A model generated the notes under the pieces. The model did not search any database. It was not told the origin of the DNA and worked only from the letters and a program-made list of their open reading frames with translations. The position numbers and the translations under genes are program-made. DNA of 64,000 nucleotides from Rhodospirillum sp047263945 (GTDB lineage: Bacteria; Pseudomonadota; Alphaproteobacteria; Rhodospirillales; Rhodospirillaceae): contig NZ_JBLAVB010000003.1 in the NCBI RefSeq assembly GCF_047263945.1, positions 248,001 through 312,000 on the forward strand, read 5' to 3'. The number at the start of each line of letters is the position of its first letter. Position 1 is the stretch's first letter. Of this stretch, positions 42,627 to 51,117 are shown one piece after another.

Positions 42627-43658
42627 CTACGGAGCCGTCAGCACCACCCGGAAACCGCGGGCCCCTCCACTATCCCGGATCAATTCCAGCCGCCCTCCCA
42701 GGACCGCCAAAAAGCCACGGGCCAAGGAGATGGCCAATCCGGTCCCCGGTCCTTGCCGGGGCCTGCGGGCTTCGCCCTCGCCATAATCATGCATATTCTC
42801 AAGTTCCCGGATTCGCTCTTCACTCCAAACGAGATTCCGAACCATCAGAGTCAACCCGAACTCTCCCTTCCGGGAGGTATCCGACTGACAGAGAATATCG
42901 GACCCGGGGCATTCCAATACCAATTCACCGAGAAGATTCCGCAGGATCCGGGACAGGTATTCTCGATTTGTCTGAACGGGAGGAACGGGGAGAACCGGAG
43001 ACATCAAAACAATCGTGCTGGCCCGGGGTGCCAACAGGGGTTTCAACTCGTCGGCCACCGTTTCAAGGCATTGAAGGGGGTCAACCACATCGACCACAAC
43101 CGTCGGATCGCGCGTCTCCAGATCCGTTAAAGTCAGCACATCGTCCACCAGGGCCGTAAGACTTTCACCGGCTTCGTTGATGTGTTTGGCGTAAGTGAAC
43201 AGTGTCCCATTCTCCTCACGTTCCAACAGGTCTTCCATCAAAAGGTCCGAAAAACCGCCAATGGCATTCAAGGGCGTGCGCAGCTCATGGCTCATATTGG
43301 ACAGAAACCGCGTGCGCGCCGCCTCCGCCAGTCGCGCCCGGGCGGCATGCTGCTCCGCTTCCTTCCGTGCCGCTTCTGTGGCCGCCATCTGCCCTCTCAG
43401 GCGTCGGATCGCCAACATGGCGAAACAAACCCCCCATAGGCTCATGATCAGCAGCCCCGTGAAACCAACCAGGACGAGTTCATCCAGGTCCCAGTCCTCG
43501 TGTCCGCGGGAAAAGGCATAGAAACGGTCAAAGGCATCGCAGGCGATCAAGGCTGTGGAGATGGTCACGAAAATCACCACCCCGAGCAACACCATCACGG
43601 CAACGGGCTTTTTCAGACCGTCGCTGGTCAAGCCGTCAGGCAAGGCATCTCTCTGCAT
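42627..43658 (-). CDS. Membrane sensor histidine kinase (divergent ATPase domain)
   Basis: A 343-residue protein. Two membrane segments (about residues 18-40 and 62-84) are followed by a coiled coil (AATEAARKEAEQHAARARLA), a HisKA domain with the phospho-His in FLSNMSHELRTPLNAIGGFS, and an HATPase region. The N box reads ILRNLLGELVLE, where the usual second Asn is replaced by Glu, while the G box GPGTGLAISLARGF is kept. The kinase may therefore have weak activity or act as a phosphatase. No response regulator is adjacent; the nearest is the OmpR-type gene at 50089. Confidence 0.8.
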   Translation of the reverse strand: MQRDALPDGLTSDGLKKPVAVMVLLGVVIFVTISTALIACDAFDRFYAFSRGHEDWDLDELVLVGFTGLLIMSLWGVCFAMLAIRRLRGQMAATEAARKEAEQHAARARLAEAARTRFLSNMSHELRTPLNAIGGFSDLLMEDLLEREENGTLFTYAKHINEAGESLTALVDDVLTLTDLETRDPTVVVDVVDPLQCLETVADELKPLLAPRASTIVLMSPVLPVPPVQTNREYLSRILRNLLGELVLECPGSDILCQSDTSRKGEFGLTLMVRNLVWSEERIRELENMHDYGEGEARRPRQGPGTGLAISLARGFLAVLGGRLELIRDSGGARGFRVVLTAP

Positions 43659-43770
43659 GACCTGTCTGTCCTCTGTCCATTTCTGTCGCAGGAGCCTAAG
43701 CCTAAACGCATGGAAAAATCCATAAGGAAGCAAGCCAATACATCCAAAGGGATGTGCATAAATCCTTTAT

Positions 43771-44367
43771 CTAAAACAAATGTGTGGAGGGTCCTTCCGG
43801 GTGAGTTCCATTCATGGGCAGTTCCCCCCGAGCGATGGGGATAACTTCGGTGATGTCATTGGTCACTGTGAACAATCCCCGCGCCGTTGCCCGGGCAAAA
43901 TCTTCCTCGATCACCCGGTCAATGAGGGTCAGCAAGGGGTCCCAGTATCCTTGGATATTCGCCAGAATCACCGGCTTATGGTGCAATTCCAGCTGCCGCC
44001 AGGTGAGGAATTCAAAGGTCTCGTCCAAGGTTCCCAAGCCACCGGGAAGGATACAGACGGCATCGGACCGATCGAACATCATTCGTTTGCGGGTATGCAT
44101 GGATTCAACGACATGCAACTCCATCAGATTGCTGTTTGGTGTCTCCACCCGAGTCAAATGTTCCGGAATGACCCCGACCACCCGGCCCCCTTCGTTCAGA
44201 GCTGCGGTGGCCACAGCCCCCATCAACCCCACATTCCCGGCTCCAAAAACCAAGGTAATCCCCTCCCGCGCCAGGGACTGGCCAAGGGTAATTGCGGCCT
44301 GCTCATAGGCGGGATCGGCACCGGTAGAGGAACCACAAAACACACAAAGCGATCGTAAACGGGACAT
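43771..44367 (-). CDS. LOG family protein (TIGR00730)
   Basis: A 198-residue Rossmann-fold protein with the family motifs SLCVFCGSSTGADPAYEQ, LVFGAGNVGLMG and the signature ILPGGLGTLDETFEFLTWRQ. Relatives are nucleoside 5'-monophosphate phosphoribohydrolases (cytokinin-activating type). MHTRKRMMF, the substrate-binding Arg/Lys segment, is present. The ATG at 44367 is used in preference to a GTG 12 bases upstream. Confidence 0.88.
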   Translation of the reverse strand: MSRLRSLCVFCGSSTGADPAYEQAAITLGQSLAREGITLVFGAGNVGLMGAVATAALNEGGRVVGVIPEHLTRVETPNSNLMELHVVESMHTRKRMMFDRSDAVCILPGGLGTLDETFEFLTWRQLELHHKPVILANIQGYWDPLLTLIDRVIEEDFARATARGLFTVTNDITEVIPIARGELPMNGTHPEGPSTHLF

Positions 44368-44506
44368 GGTGGGACGCACTCCATACGAAGAAAGCCTTTC
44401 CCTTGATTAGCCCGCTCTCGGACAAGACGCAACCAATCCCGCTCCAGCCCCGTAGCGGGATTGGTTGCTCCGTGGTAGAAAAGGAAAGAGCTGGGGGGCA
44501 ATCGGT

Positions 44507-44941
44507 ATGAAAAAGCGAATAGGAACAGTCTTTTTGGCACTCACATGCGCCATGGGCACCCTATTGCCAAGGCACCCGGTTCTCGCCCAAGAAGCGAGCC
44601 TGATAGTGACGTTGGAACGTCTGGAGACCAAGGATCGCGCCTGTCTCGGGACCTTCCGCATGGACAATGAGATGGGGCGTGATATCGGCTTTCTGACCCT
44701 GGAAATCGCCGTTCAGCGCAATGATCGTTTGCCCGGCCGCCTGTTTTCCCTGGCTCTGATGCCCTCTCGAACCCAGACCATCACTCGGGTGACCTTGCCG
44801 GTGCTGGACTCGCCCTGTTCCCTGGTCTCCGACCTTCTGGTCAATCGCGTGAACGTCTGCCGGGACCGGGGTGGCGCCCCCCTGGATTGTGAAACCTCCC
44901 TGAAAGCAAACTCTGAGATCGACACCCCCTTAACAAAATGA
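44507..44941 (+). CDS. Secreted protein of unknown function
   Basis: A 144-residue protein with a signal peptide (MKKRIGTVFLALTCAMGTLL, cleavage near VLAQEA). The mature part of ~117 residues has four Cys (DRACLG, SPCSLV, NVCRDR, LDCETS), suggesting disulphides in the periplasm. A ribosome site (GGGGGG) lies 9 bases before the ATG. No family was recognised. It converges with the transporter gene that ends at 44954. Confidence 0.6.
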   Translation: MKKRIGTVFLALTCAMGTLLPRHPVLAQEASLIVTLERLETKDRACLGTFRMDNEMGRDIGFLTLEIAVQRNDRLPGRLFSLALMPSRTQTITRVTLPVLDSPCSLVSDLLVNRVNVCRDRGGAPLDCETSLKANSEIDTPLTK

Positions 44942-44953
44942 GGGTTCCGTCCC

Positions 44954-46327
44954 TTACGTCCATCCCAGCAGGCTCCACCACAGGTAATCCAGGGGCCAGA
45001 GCAACAGGATGGACAGCGCAGCAATGACCGCGCAGAACCAGGCCACCTCCCGCAGAGGCAACTGCCCCACCTGAATGGCCACGACCAGGGGCGGCGCCTG
45101 ATAGGGGAACAGCACCGTTGAATAGCCCACCACCTGGGTCATGACCACCGCCCATGACGACCAACCGGTCGCCGCCGCCAGGGTGTCGGTCAGGGGCGTC
45201 ATGACCGCAGGGATTCCCGGCAGGGTCACGGCCAATCCCGTCACCACCGACACGGCGGACAACACACCGAAGGTTTGGGCCGGGGCATCCGGTTCCAGCG
45301 GCAGCACGGCCAAGACGTGCTCGGCCACCCAGGCGCCCAGGCCGTTGGCATGGGCAACCGCCCCCATGCCAACAATGCCCGCCACATAGAATAGGGGCTC
45401 GAAGCTCATGGATTTCAAAGGCTTGTCCGGAAGCAAGCCCGATCCGGGGGCCAGACAAAAAAGCGCCACCACCATCCCCACCCAAGCCGGAGTGATGCCG
45501 TGGATGCCATCCGTCGCCCAAAGGACGAAGGCCAGGGCCAACAGCAGCGCCAAGCGGCGCTCCCGCCCTGCTAGAGGAGGCACCGCCACCAAACCGGCAA
45601 CCTGATCGGGATCGGGCCGATCTCTATATCGGAGGATCAGCAAAGGCGCCAGGAGAAGCAGTTTCCCCAACCCCAGCACTGGAAAGTGCAGCAATAGGTA
45701 GGTGGCAAAGGTAGGTGGTGCGCCCAGCATAGCCTCCACCGTACCCAGAAAAACATTGTTGGGCACATTTGCCGGCAAGACGGTGAAGGCGGGCATGAAG
45801 GTTCCCAGGACACCGGCCATGACAAGACCCCGGTGCCCCTTGGTTCCCTTTGTGTATCCCAGATGCACGGCCAGGGCGGTTACGATGGGAATAATCAGCA
45901 CAACCCGCCCCATGGCCGAGGGCATCATAAAAGTCAGAGACAGGCCAAAAAGCATGGTGCCCACCACTGACCGCCGGAAAGAGCCGCTCACCAAGGGGAC
46001 CAATCGGGCGGCCATCCGATCCCCCAAGCCCGTATGGGCCATGGCACCACCGATGACGATCCCGGCAAAGACCAACCAGATGGCCGAGGAGGCGAAACCG
46101 GCAAACACCGTGTCCGGCGCTGCCACCTTGCCGACCATGCACAGAGTGAAAAAAGCCAGCGCGCTAAACCATTCGGGCAGGGCTGCCGTGGCCCAGAGAC
46201 CGACGGCCAGGGGAACAACCACCATGGCCTTGCCCAGAGGTGCGTCGACCAGGCCGGTCAACAAAACCACGGCCACGGTCAGGATCGCCACCAGGGCAAT
46301 GGTGGGTTTGGGGGACACCGCTGTCAT
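44954..46327 (-). CDS. SLC13/DASS-type anion permease
   Basis: A 457-residue polytopic protein with about 11-12 membrane segments. It has the DASS-like motifs AGFASSAIWLVFAGIVIGGA and the Ser/Asn-Thr-type loops TFMMPSAMGRVVLIIPI and PANVPNNVFLGTVEA. Relatives move di- or tricarboxylates or sulfonates with Na+. It lies 182 bases past torA on the same strand, with a terminator between, so it is probably a separate unit. Substrate unknown. Confidence 0.82.
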   Translation of the reverse strand: MTAVSPKPTIALVAILTVAVVLLTGLVDAPLGKAMVVVPLAVGLWATAALPEWFSALAFFTLCMVGKVAAPDTVFAGFASSAIWLVFAGIVIGGAMAHTGLGDRMAARLVPLVSGSFRRSVVGTMLFGLSLTFMMPSAMGRVVLIIPIVTALAVHLGYTKGTKGHRGLVMAGVLGTFMPAFTVLPANVPNNVFLGTVEAMLGAPPTFATYLLLHFPVLGLGKLLLLAPLLILRYRDRPDPDQVAGLVAVPPLAGRERRLALLLALAFVLWATDGIHGITPAWVGMVVALFCLAPGSGLLPDKPLKSMSFEPLFYVAGIVGMGAVAHANGLGAWVAEHVLAVLPLEPDAPAQTFGVLSAVSVVTGLAVTLPGIPAVMTPLTDTLAAATGWSSWAVVMTQVVGYSTVLFPYQAPPLVVAIQVGQLPLREVAWFCAVIAALSILLLWPLDYLWWSLLGWT

Positions 46328-46383
46328 GATCGCTCGCTCTGGATAGCGGGAGGGAAAATCGGGGGGAGGGGAACCCCCACGGA

Positions 46384-46415
46384 AAACGGGCGGCGGAGTG
46401 CTCCGTCGCCCGTTT
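46384..46415 (-). terminator. Terminator after torA
   Basis: A 15-bp stem (arms 46384-46398 and 46401-46415, one G-T pair, 2-base gap) ends on the minus strand in CGTTTTCC. It separates torA from the downstream permease gene. Confidence 0.7.
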
Positions 46416-46509
46416 CATCTTATCGGACGCTTCCCCTATGTCGAGGGCGGCCCGGCTTTGTAATGTTCGTTCTTGGTACCCGGGATCCTTAAATCCGCCC
46501 TTTAAACCG

Positions 46510-48999
46510 TTATTCGCTCCCAGCGGGTTGGGTAAATACCTTCACCTCGGGTAGATCCCCGTCGTATTTGGCGACATCGGCGACCACCGTATGACCGCAG
46601 TTGCCCTGGGCCAGCTTGGAGGTTCCCTTGTCCACGGACAGCACGTTGGCGCTGCCATAGGCATCCAGGGTGCCAAGGGTGCCCGGCTCGACCGGATCGT
46701 ACCACCCGCCTTCGTTCAGACGGAGCACGCCGGGACGCACCTTGTCGGTCACAATTGCGCCCGCCAAAACCTGACCGCGGTCATTGAAGACCCGCACAAC
46801 ATCGCCATCCTTGATGCCCCGCTCCCCGGCATCAGCCGGATTGATCAGCACGGGCTCGCGGCCCTGGACGGTGTACTTCTTGCGCAAAACGGCACTGCCA
46901 TTCAATTGCGAGTGCAAGCGATACTTGGGATGGGCCGTGGTCACATGCAGGGGGAACTTGGAGTCTTTGGCTCCGGACCATTCCACCGGCTCCATCCAGG
47001 TCGGATGGGGCGGGCAATCATCGTAGCCCATCTTTTCGATGGCCTTGGAATACAGCTCGATCTTGCCCGAGGGAGTCCCCAGGGGCTCAAGGAGCGGATC
47101 CTCCCGGTAGTCGGCGTAGCGGACAAAATTCTTGGCCGCATCGTCGGGTTCGAAGACCAGGGGCAAATCGCCGTTCCAGAAGGTCTCGAAGTCCGGCATG
47201 TCGATGTTCCGGGCCTTGGCTTGCGTCAGCGCGGCTTCATAGAAGCTTTGAATCCACCCCATTTCGTCCTTGCCGTCGTCAAAGCCGTCCCCATAGCCCA
47301 GAGCCTTGGCCACAGCGTTGAAGATATCGAAGTCGCTGCGGGCCTCGAACAGCGGATCAATCACCTTCCGCATGGGGGTCATCAGACGCAGGGAGTAACT
47401 GCCGCCCTGCTCGATGTCATTGCGCTCGTAGGACGTGGTCGCAGGCAGGACGATATCGGCGAAGCGGGCCGTGGGGGTCCAGAACATGTCGTGGACAATC
47501 ACGGTTTCCGGCTTCCTCCAGGCCTCCACCAGGGCATTGGTATTCTGGTGGTGGGTCAAGGGATTGCCGCCGACCCAATAGATCAGCTTGATATCCGGAT
47601 AGGTCACCTTGCCGCCATTGAAGTCGATGGTCTTGCCCGGGTTCATCAGCATGTCGGTGATACGGGCCAGGGGGATCGAGACGAGACCGCTCTTCTCCAG
47701 CCATTCCGCCCCTTCCACGGCCTTGCCCGTGGCCGTGATCCCCGGCAGGACCGGGGCATTGGCCGTTGGGGTTCCGCCATTGGAATAGTGGTAGGACAAA
47801 CCGAAACCGCCCCCAGGCAAGCCGATCTGGCCGAGCATGCTGGCCACGGCCACCAAGCTCCAGTGCGCCTGTTCACCATGGTCCATGCGCTGCATGGACC
47901 AGCCGCTCATCAGCATGGTGCGATTGGCGGCCATATCACGGGCCAGCTTGCGGATCACATCGGCGGGCACAGTGGAAATGGCTTCGGCCCATTCCGGCGT
48001 CTTCTCGACCCCGTCTTCCTCGCCCTTCAGATAGGCGGCGAATTCGGGATAGCCAACGGTATAATCCTCAAGGAAGCTATCGTCAGCCAACCCTTCGCTC
48101 ATCAGGGTATGGGCGATGGCGAGCATGATGGTCACATCGGTCTGGGGTCGGGGCGCGATCCATTCCGCATTCAGATAGTCCACGGTATCGGTGCGCACCG
48201 GATCGATGACGATCACCCGGGTTCCCTTTTCGCGGAGGGCCGCCATCCCCTCGAACCCGCCGTGCTCGCACAGCAGCCAGTCGATCTGGTTGGTGGTCAT
48301 GGGATCGGCGCCCCAAATCACCACCAGAGACGAATTCTCCACCACCACGGGCCAAGCGGTCTGTTGTTCATAGACCTCCAGACGTCCCACCACATGGGGC
48401 ATGATCACCTGGGATGCGCCGGTGGAATAGTCGCCGGTATGGTTGGTATAGCCCCCGTGCAGGTTCAGCAGGCGCCCCAGCAGATTGCGGCAATTGTGCA
48501 GCTTGCCAACGCTCTTCCAGCCATAGGATCCGCCGAAAATCGACGTATTGCCATGATCGGCCTTCACCCGGGTCAGCTCCTTGCTGACCAACTCAAGGGC
48601 CTTGTCCCAGCTCACCCGCACGAAATCCTCGGTACCACGGGTCGCGTCATTGGCCCGAGGGCCGTTTTCCAGGAACCCCTTCCGCACCATGGGATAGCGA
48701 ATGCGGCTGTCCGCGTAGACAGAATCCGCGATGCCTTCCAGCATTTCGGTAGGATGGAAGTCCAAGGACAGGGGCTTGGCCGCAGCGAACTTGCCGTTTT
48801 CCATCACTGCGTGGAAAGGACCCCAGTGGGAGCCCTGCAGGGCAAGCCCCGACGACGCTGCCTGGGCCTGGGCCCGCCGGGCACCGACCAACAGAGAGGG
48901 GCCCGCCAGGGCGGCGATACCAGCCAGCGTTGTGCCTTGTAGGAAGGTCCGCCGGTTCATGCCGAAGGCCGTCCTTTTGGTTTTGTCGATCATACCCAT
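46510..48999 (-). CDS. torA: TorA, periplasmic TMAO/S-oxide reductase (molybdopterin)
   Basis: An 829-residue molybdenum enzyme of the DMSO-reductase family. A twin-arginine signal (MNRRTFLQGTTLAGIAAL) ends near RAQAQA. The Mo-ligand serine is in HTGDYSTGASQVI, which is TorA/DorA-like rather than Cys- or Asp-type. Cofactor-contact segments include VIWGADPMTTNQ, YWVGGNPLTHHQNTN and LHSQLNGSAV. It has no N-terminal Fe-S motif, as expected. It receives electrons from the TorC pentahaem cytochrome. The ATG at 48999 follows AGAGGAA. Confidence 0.93.
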   Translation of the reverse strand: MGMIDKTKRTAFGMNRRTFLQGTTLAGIAALAGPSLLVGARRAQAQAASSGLALQGSHWGPFHAVMENGKFAAAKPLSLDFHPTEMLEGIADSVYADSRIRYPMVRKGFLENGPRANDATRGTEDFVRVSWDKALELVSKELTRVKADHGNTSIFGGSYGWKSVGKLHNCRNLLGRLLNLHGGYTNHTGDYSTGASQVIMPHVVGRLEVYEQQTAWPVVVENSSLVVIWGADPMTTNQIDWLLCEHGGFEGMAALREKGTRVIVIDPVRTDTVDYLNAEWIAPRPQTDVTIMLAIAHTLMSEGLADDSFLEDYTVGYPEFAAYLKGEEDGVEKTPEWAEAISTVPADVIRKLARDMAANRTMLMSGWSMQRMDHGEQAHWSLVAVASMLGQIGLPGGGFGLSYHYSNGGTPTANAPVLPGITATGKAVEGAEWLEKSGLVSIPLARITDMLMNPGKTIDFNGGKVTYPDIKLIYWVGGNPLTHHQNTNALVEAWRKPETVIVHDMFWTPTARFADIVLPATTSYERNDIEQGGSYSLRLMTPMRKVIDPLFEARSDFDIFNAVAKALGYGDGFDDGKDEMGWIQSFYEAALTQAKARNIDMPDFETFWNGDLPLVFEPDDAAKNFVRYADYREDPLLEPLGTPSGKIELYSKAIEKMGYDDCPPHPTWMEPVEWSGAKDSKFPLHVTTAHPKYRLHSQLNGSAVLRKKYTVQGREPVLINPADAGERGIKDGDVVRVFNDRGQVLAGAIVTDKVRPGVLRLNEGGWYDPVEPGTLGTLDAYGSANVLSVDKGTSKLAQGNCGHTVVADVAKYDGDLPEVKVFTQPAGSE

Positions 49000-49213
49000 G
49001 GTCAATTCCTCTAAACACTAGGCTCAACACGCCAATCGCAACATTGCATTTAACCGTTGAACCGCCTCTTCTTGGGTCCGAGAGGGAGTATAGAAGTTAG
49101 GGGTAAACGACTTTCGGGGGAAACATGAACCAGGAGTAAAACCTTGTAATCGGAATGTTAACCGAACCGGATCCGGAAAAAGGGGCCGCTGTTGCGCGCC
49201 CCCTTCCCGTCCA

Positions 49214-49897
49214 TCATGCTCCGGACCCCATGCCCTTCAGCATCCATTCCGTCAAACGGGCGGCGGCGGCATAGACTCCCCGGGGGTCTGCGGCCTCCAC
49301 CCGTTCCCGGAACTGGGGGAACCAGGGGAGCATTTCTTCCGCCGTAAACTGCGCCTGTTCGGCGGCGGAGGTGGCGGCGGCGGCGAGGTCCCCCTCTTCC
49401 TCTTCCTCGGCCTCCCGTTCGGCCAGGGCGGCGAGTGCGGCGAGCAGGACCCCCACATGGTCCGCAGGCTCGTTCAACCCTTCGGCCAAATCCAGGTCAT
49501 TGCGGGCGAGGAACGCGGCGGCCCGGTCGGTCGTTTCCCCATGGGTCCTGCCCCCGTCCCGATAGACCGAGGCATAGGGGTGAGCCACCTTGGATTTGGT
49601 GCCCGCCCCCAGGAACAGAGTCCCGAATGTCCCAGCCAGGGCCAGGGCCGCTCCGGCGTCGGAGCCTTCTTCCGCCCGAACCTTACGCAGGGCCTCGACC
49701 AGGGCCACGGCCTCCCGGTCCAATCCGGGATAATCGGCCAGATCGGACATCACCTGGTCGCCCTCCTCTCCGGCGAGCAGGGCGACGGTTTCCGCGTCGG
49801 GCTCCAGGGTGAGAAGCCCGGCGAGCCAATCCAGCAACAGGGCACGATCCGCCGCAGGAAGGACGGGAGCGGGGAGCGTCGACGGGGCGTCGGTCAT
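49214..49897 (-). CDS. torD: TorD, chaperone for TorA maturation
   Basis: A 227-residue all-helical, acidic protein with the TorD-family motif NEPADHVGVLLAAL (E-P-x-D-H) and an N-terminal LLLDWLAGLLTLEP. It binds the TorA signal peptide and aids cofactor insertion. It lies upstream of torA on the same strand (208-base gap). A long Glu/Ala-rich insert follows the motif (EREAEEEEEGDLAAAA). Confidence 0.88.
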   Translation of the reverse strand: MTDAPSTLPAPVLPAADRALLLDWLAGLLTLEPDAETVALLAGEEGDQVMSDLADYPGLDREAVALVEALRKVRAEEGSDAGAALALAGTFGTLFLGAGTKSKVAHPYASVYRDGGRTHGETTDRAAAFLARNDLDLAEGLNEPADHVGVLLAALAALAEREAEEEEEGDLAAAATSAAEQAQFTAEEMLPWFPQFRERVEAADPRGVYAAAARLTEWMLKGMGSGA

Positions 49898-49963
49898 GGT
49901 TGAGAATCCAATATAGGAAAGGATGTTAGAAGGGAGGCCCGCCCTTGGCAGGCTTGAACCGGC

Positions 49964-50070
49964 TTAGAGCATCTTGCCTGATTCATGAATCAGGCAAGAT
50001 GCTCTAATATTTTGTTTTATCGCATTTTTATGCGCAAAACCGGTGCCCACTTTTGCGCAAAATGCTCTAG
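49964..50070. repeat. Intergenic palindromic repeat unit
   Basis: A perfect 44-bp palindrome at 49964-50007 (arms start TTAGAGCATCTTGCCTGATT) is followed by an AT-rich spacer and the segment ATGCGCAAAACCGGTGCCCA with its inverted partner TTTTGCGCAAAATGCTCTA, ending at 50070. The GCGCAAAACCGGT...CACTTTTGCGC pattern is a widespread alphaproteobacterial intergenic repeat family. It separates torD from the regulator gene and could act as a two-way terminator. Confidence 0.75.
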
Positions 50071-50088
50071 AATGCCTTCGCGGCGTGC

Positions 50089-50814
50089 TCACATCCGCAG
50101 CACATAGCCCACGCCATGGACGGTGACGATATGGCGGGGATCCCTGGGATCTTCCCCCATTTTGCGGCGCAGGCGATTAACCAACACGTCGACCGTCCGG
50201 TCGGCGGGCGCCCATTCCCGGTGACTGACATGGTCCAGCAGGGAATCCCGGGTCATGACCTGTCCCGGGTGGGCAGCCAGGGCGGCGAGCAGTTCAAACT
50301 CCCCCCGGGTCAGGCGCAGGGCTTCGCCTTGAGGAGACAGCATTTCCCGTTTCTCCAGGTCCAAAGTCCACCCGGAGAAATGGATTTCCTGGTGTTCCCC
50401 CTCCCGATCCCGAACCTCGGCCAGGCGGGTGAGCAAGCGCTTGCCCCGGGCCAGGACCTCCCGCGGATCCCGGGTTCGCTCCACCACATCGTCGGCGCCC
50501 ATTTCCAAACCGAGGATGCAAGCCAGAGAATCCGCCACGGCCGTCAAGATGATGATCCCAGCCAGCGGGCAGTGGTCGTGAATGGTTTTCAACACCTCCA
50601 TACCGCCGGGCGGGGGCAGATCCGTGTCGAAAATCACCAGAGAGGGAGAATACCCCGGAAGATGGGCCGATCCATTCCCCAGGCCGAACCGTCCAATCCG
50701 ATCGGGTTCGGCCACATGGGACAGGGCAAACCCGGAGCGCTCGAAAATGGAGGCCAGGGCGGGCGGCGGCGGAGCGTCCTCCCGGATATACAAAAGATGA
50801 GATCGATTGGTCAT
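50089..50814 (-). CDS. torR: OmpR-family response regulator, TorR-like, atypical receiver
   Basis: A 241-residue protein. The C-terminal winged HTH is complete (LDLEKREMLSPQGEALRLTR, then TRGEFELLAALAAHPGQVMT and RTVDVLVNRLRRKMGEDPRD). The receiver keeps the phospho-Asp (VIFDTDLPPPGGMEVLK) and a Thr in IILTAVAD. However, the usual acidic pair near the N-terminus is IRED and the usual Lys is lost (ADDVVERTRDPREV). It is divergent from torC and next to torD/torA, so it is the probable tor regulator, though no torS or torT lies nearby. Confidence 0.78.
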   Translation of the reverse strand: MTNRSHLLYIREDAPPPPALASIFERSGFALSHVAEPDRIGRFGLGNGSAHLPGYSPSLVIFDTDLPPPGGMEVLKTIHDHCPLAGIIILTAVADSLACILGLEMGADDVVERTRDPREVLARGKRLLTRLAEVRDREGEHQEIHFSGWTLDLEKREMLSPQGEALRLTRGEFELLAALAAHPGQVMTRDSLLDHVSHREWAPADRTVDVLVNRLRRKMGEDPRDPRHIVTVHGVGYVLRM

Positions 50815-51117
50815 AGATGGGGTATCTCAAAACCGCGCCACGAAGTTGGATCATTCGGGTCGCAGGTATAACGAAAAAGGGTGAAAATTCTAGCTTATTC
50901 ACAAACCGATAACATCATTTTACGTATTGTTCATGATCACAACAAAGTCAATTTACGCTCTTTCGCTACACTCCCCTCAAACAAAAAAAGCCCCTAAGGT
51001 GGTTCGGGGGATACAGGCATCGCGAGCAGACCTTATGGAGATCAAAGGTCGATTTTCCTCCCCTGCCGACCACGGGTTCGAACCGCCTTTTTTACAATAA
51101 GACTGGAGACACTTGGG
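50815..51117. promoter_or_regulatory. torR-torC divergent control region
   Basis: This 303-base space has two related boxes, CTTATTCACAA (50894-50904) and TTGTTCATGATC (50927-50938), that resemble the E. coli tor box (core TGTTCAT). They may bind the regulator encoded at 50089. The torC ribosome site is GGAGACACTTGGG. No further gene is seen here. Confidence 0.4.

Noticed and set aside
46591..48942. A 783-codon open frame on the plus strand
   Set aside because: It is antisense to torA, which has a twin-arginine signal and cofactor motifs; His/Gly-rich translation is typical of an antisense shadow.
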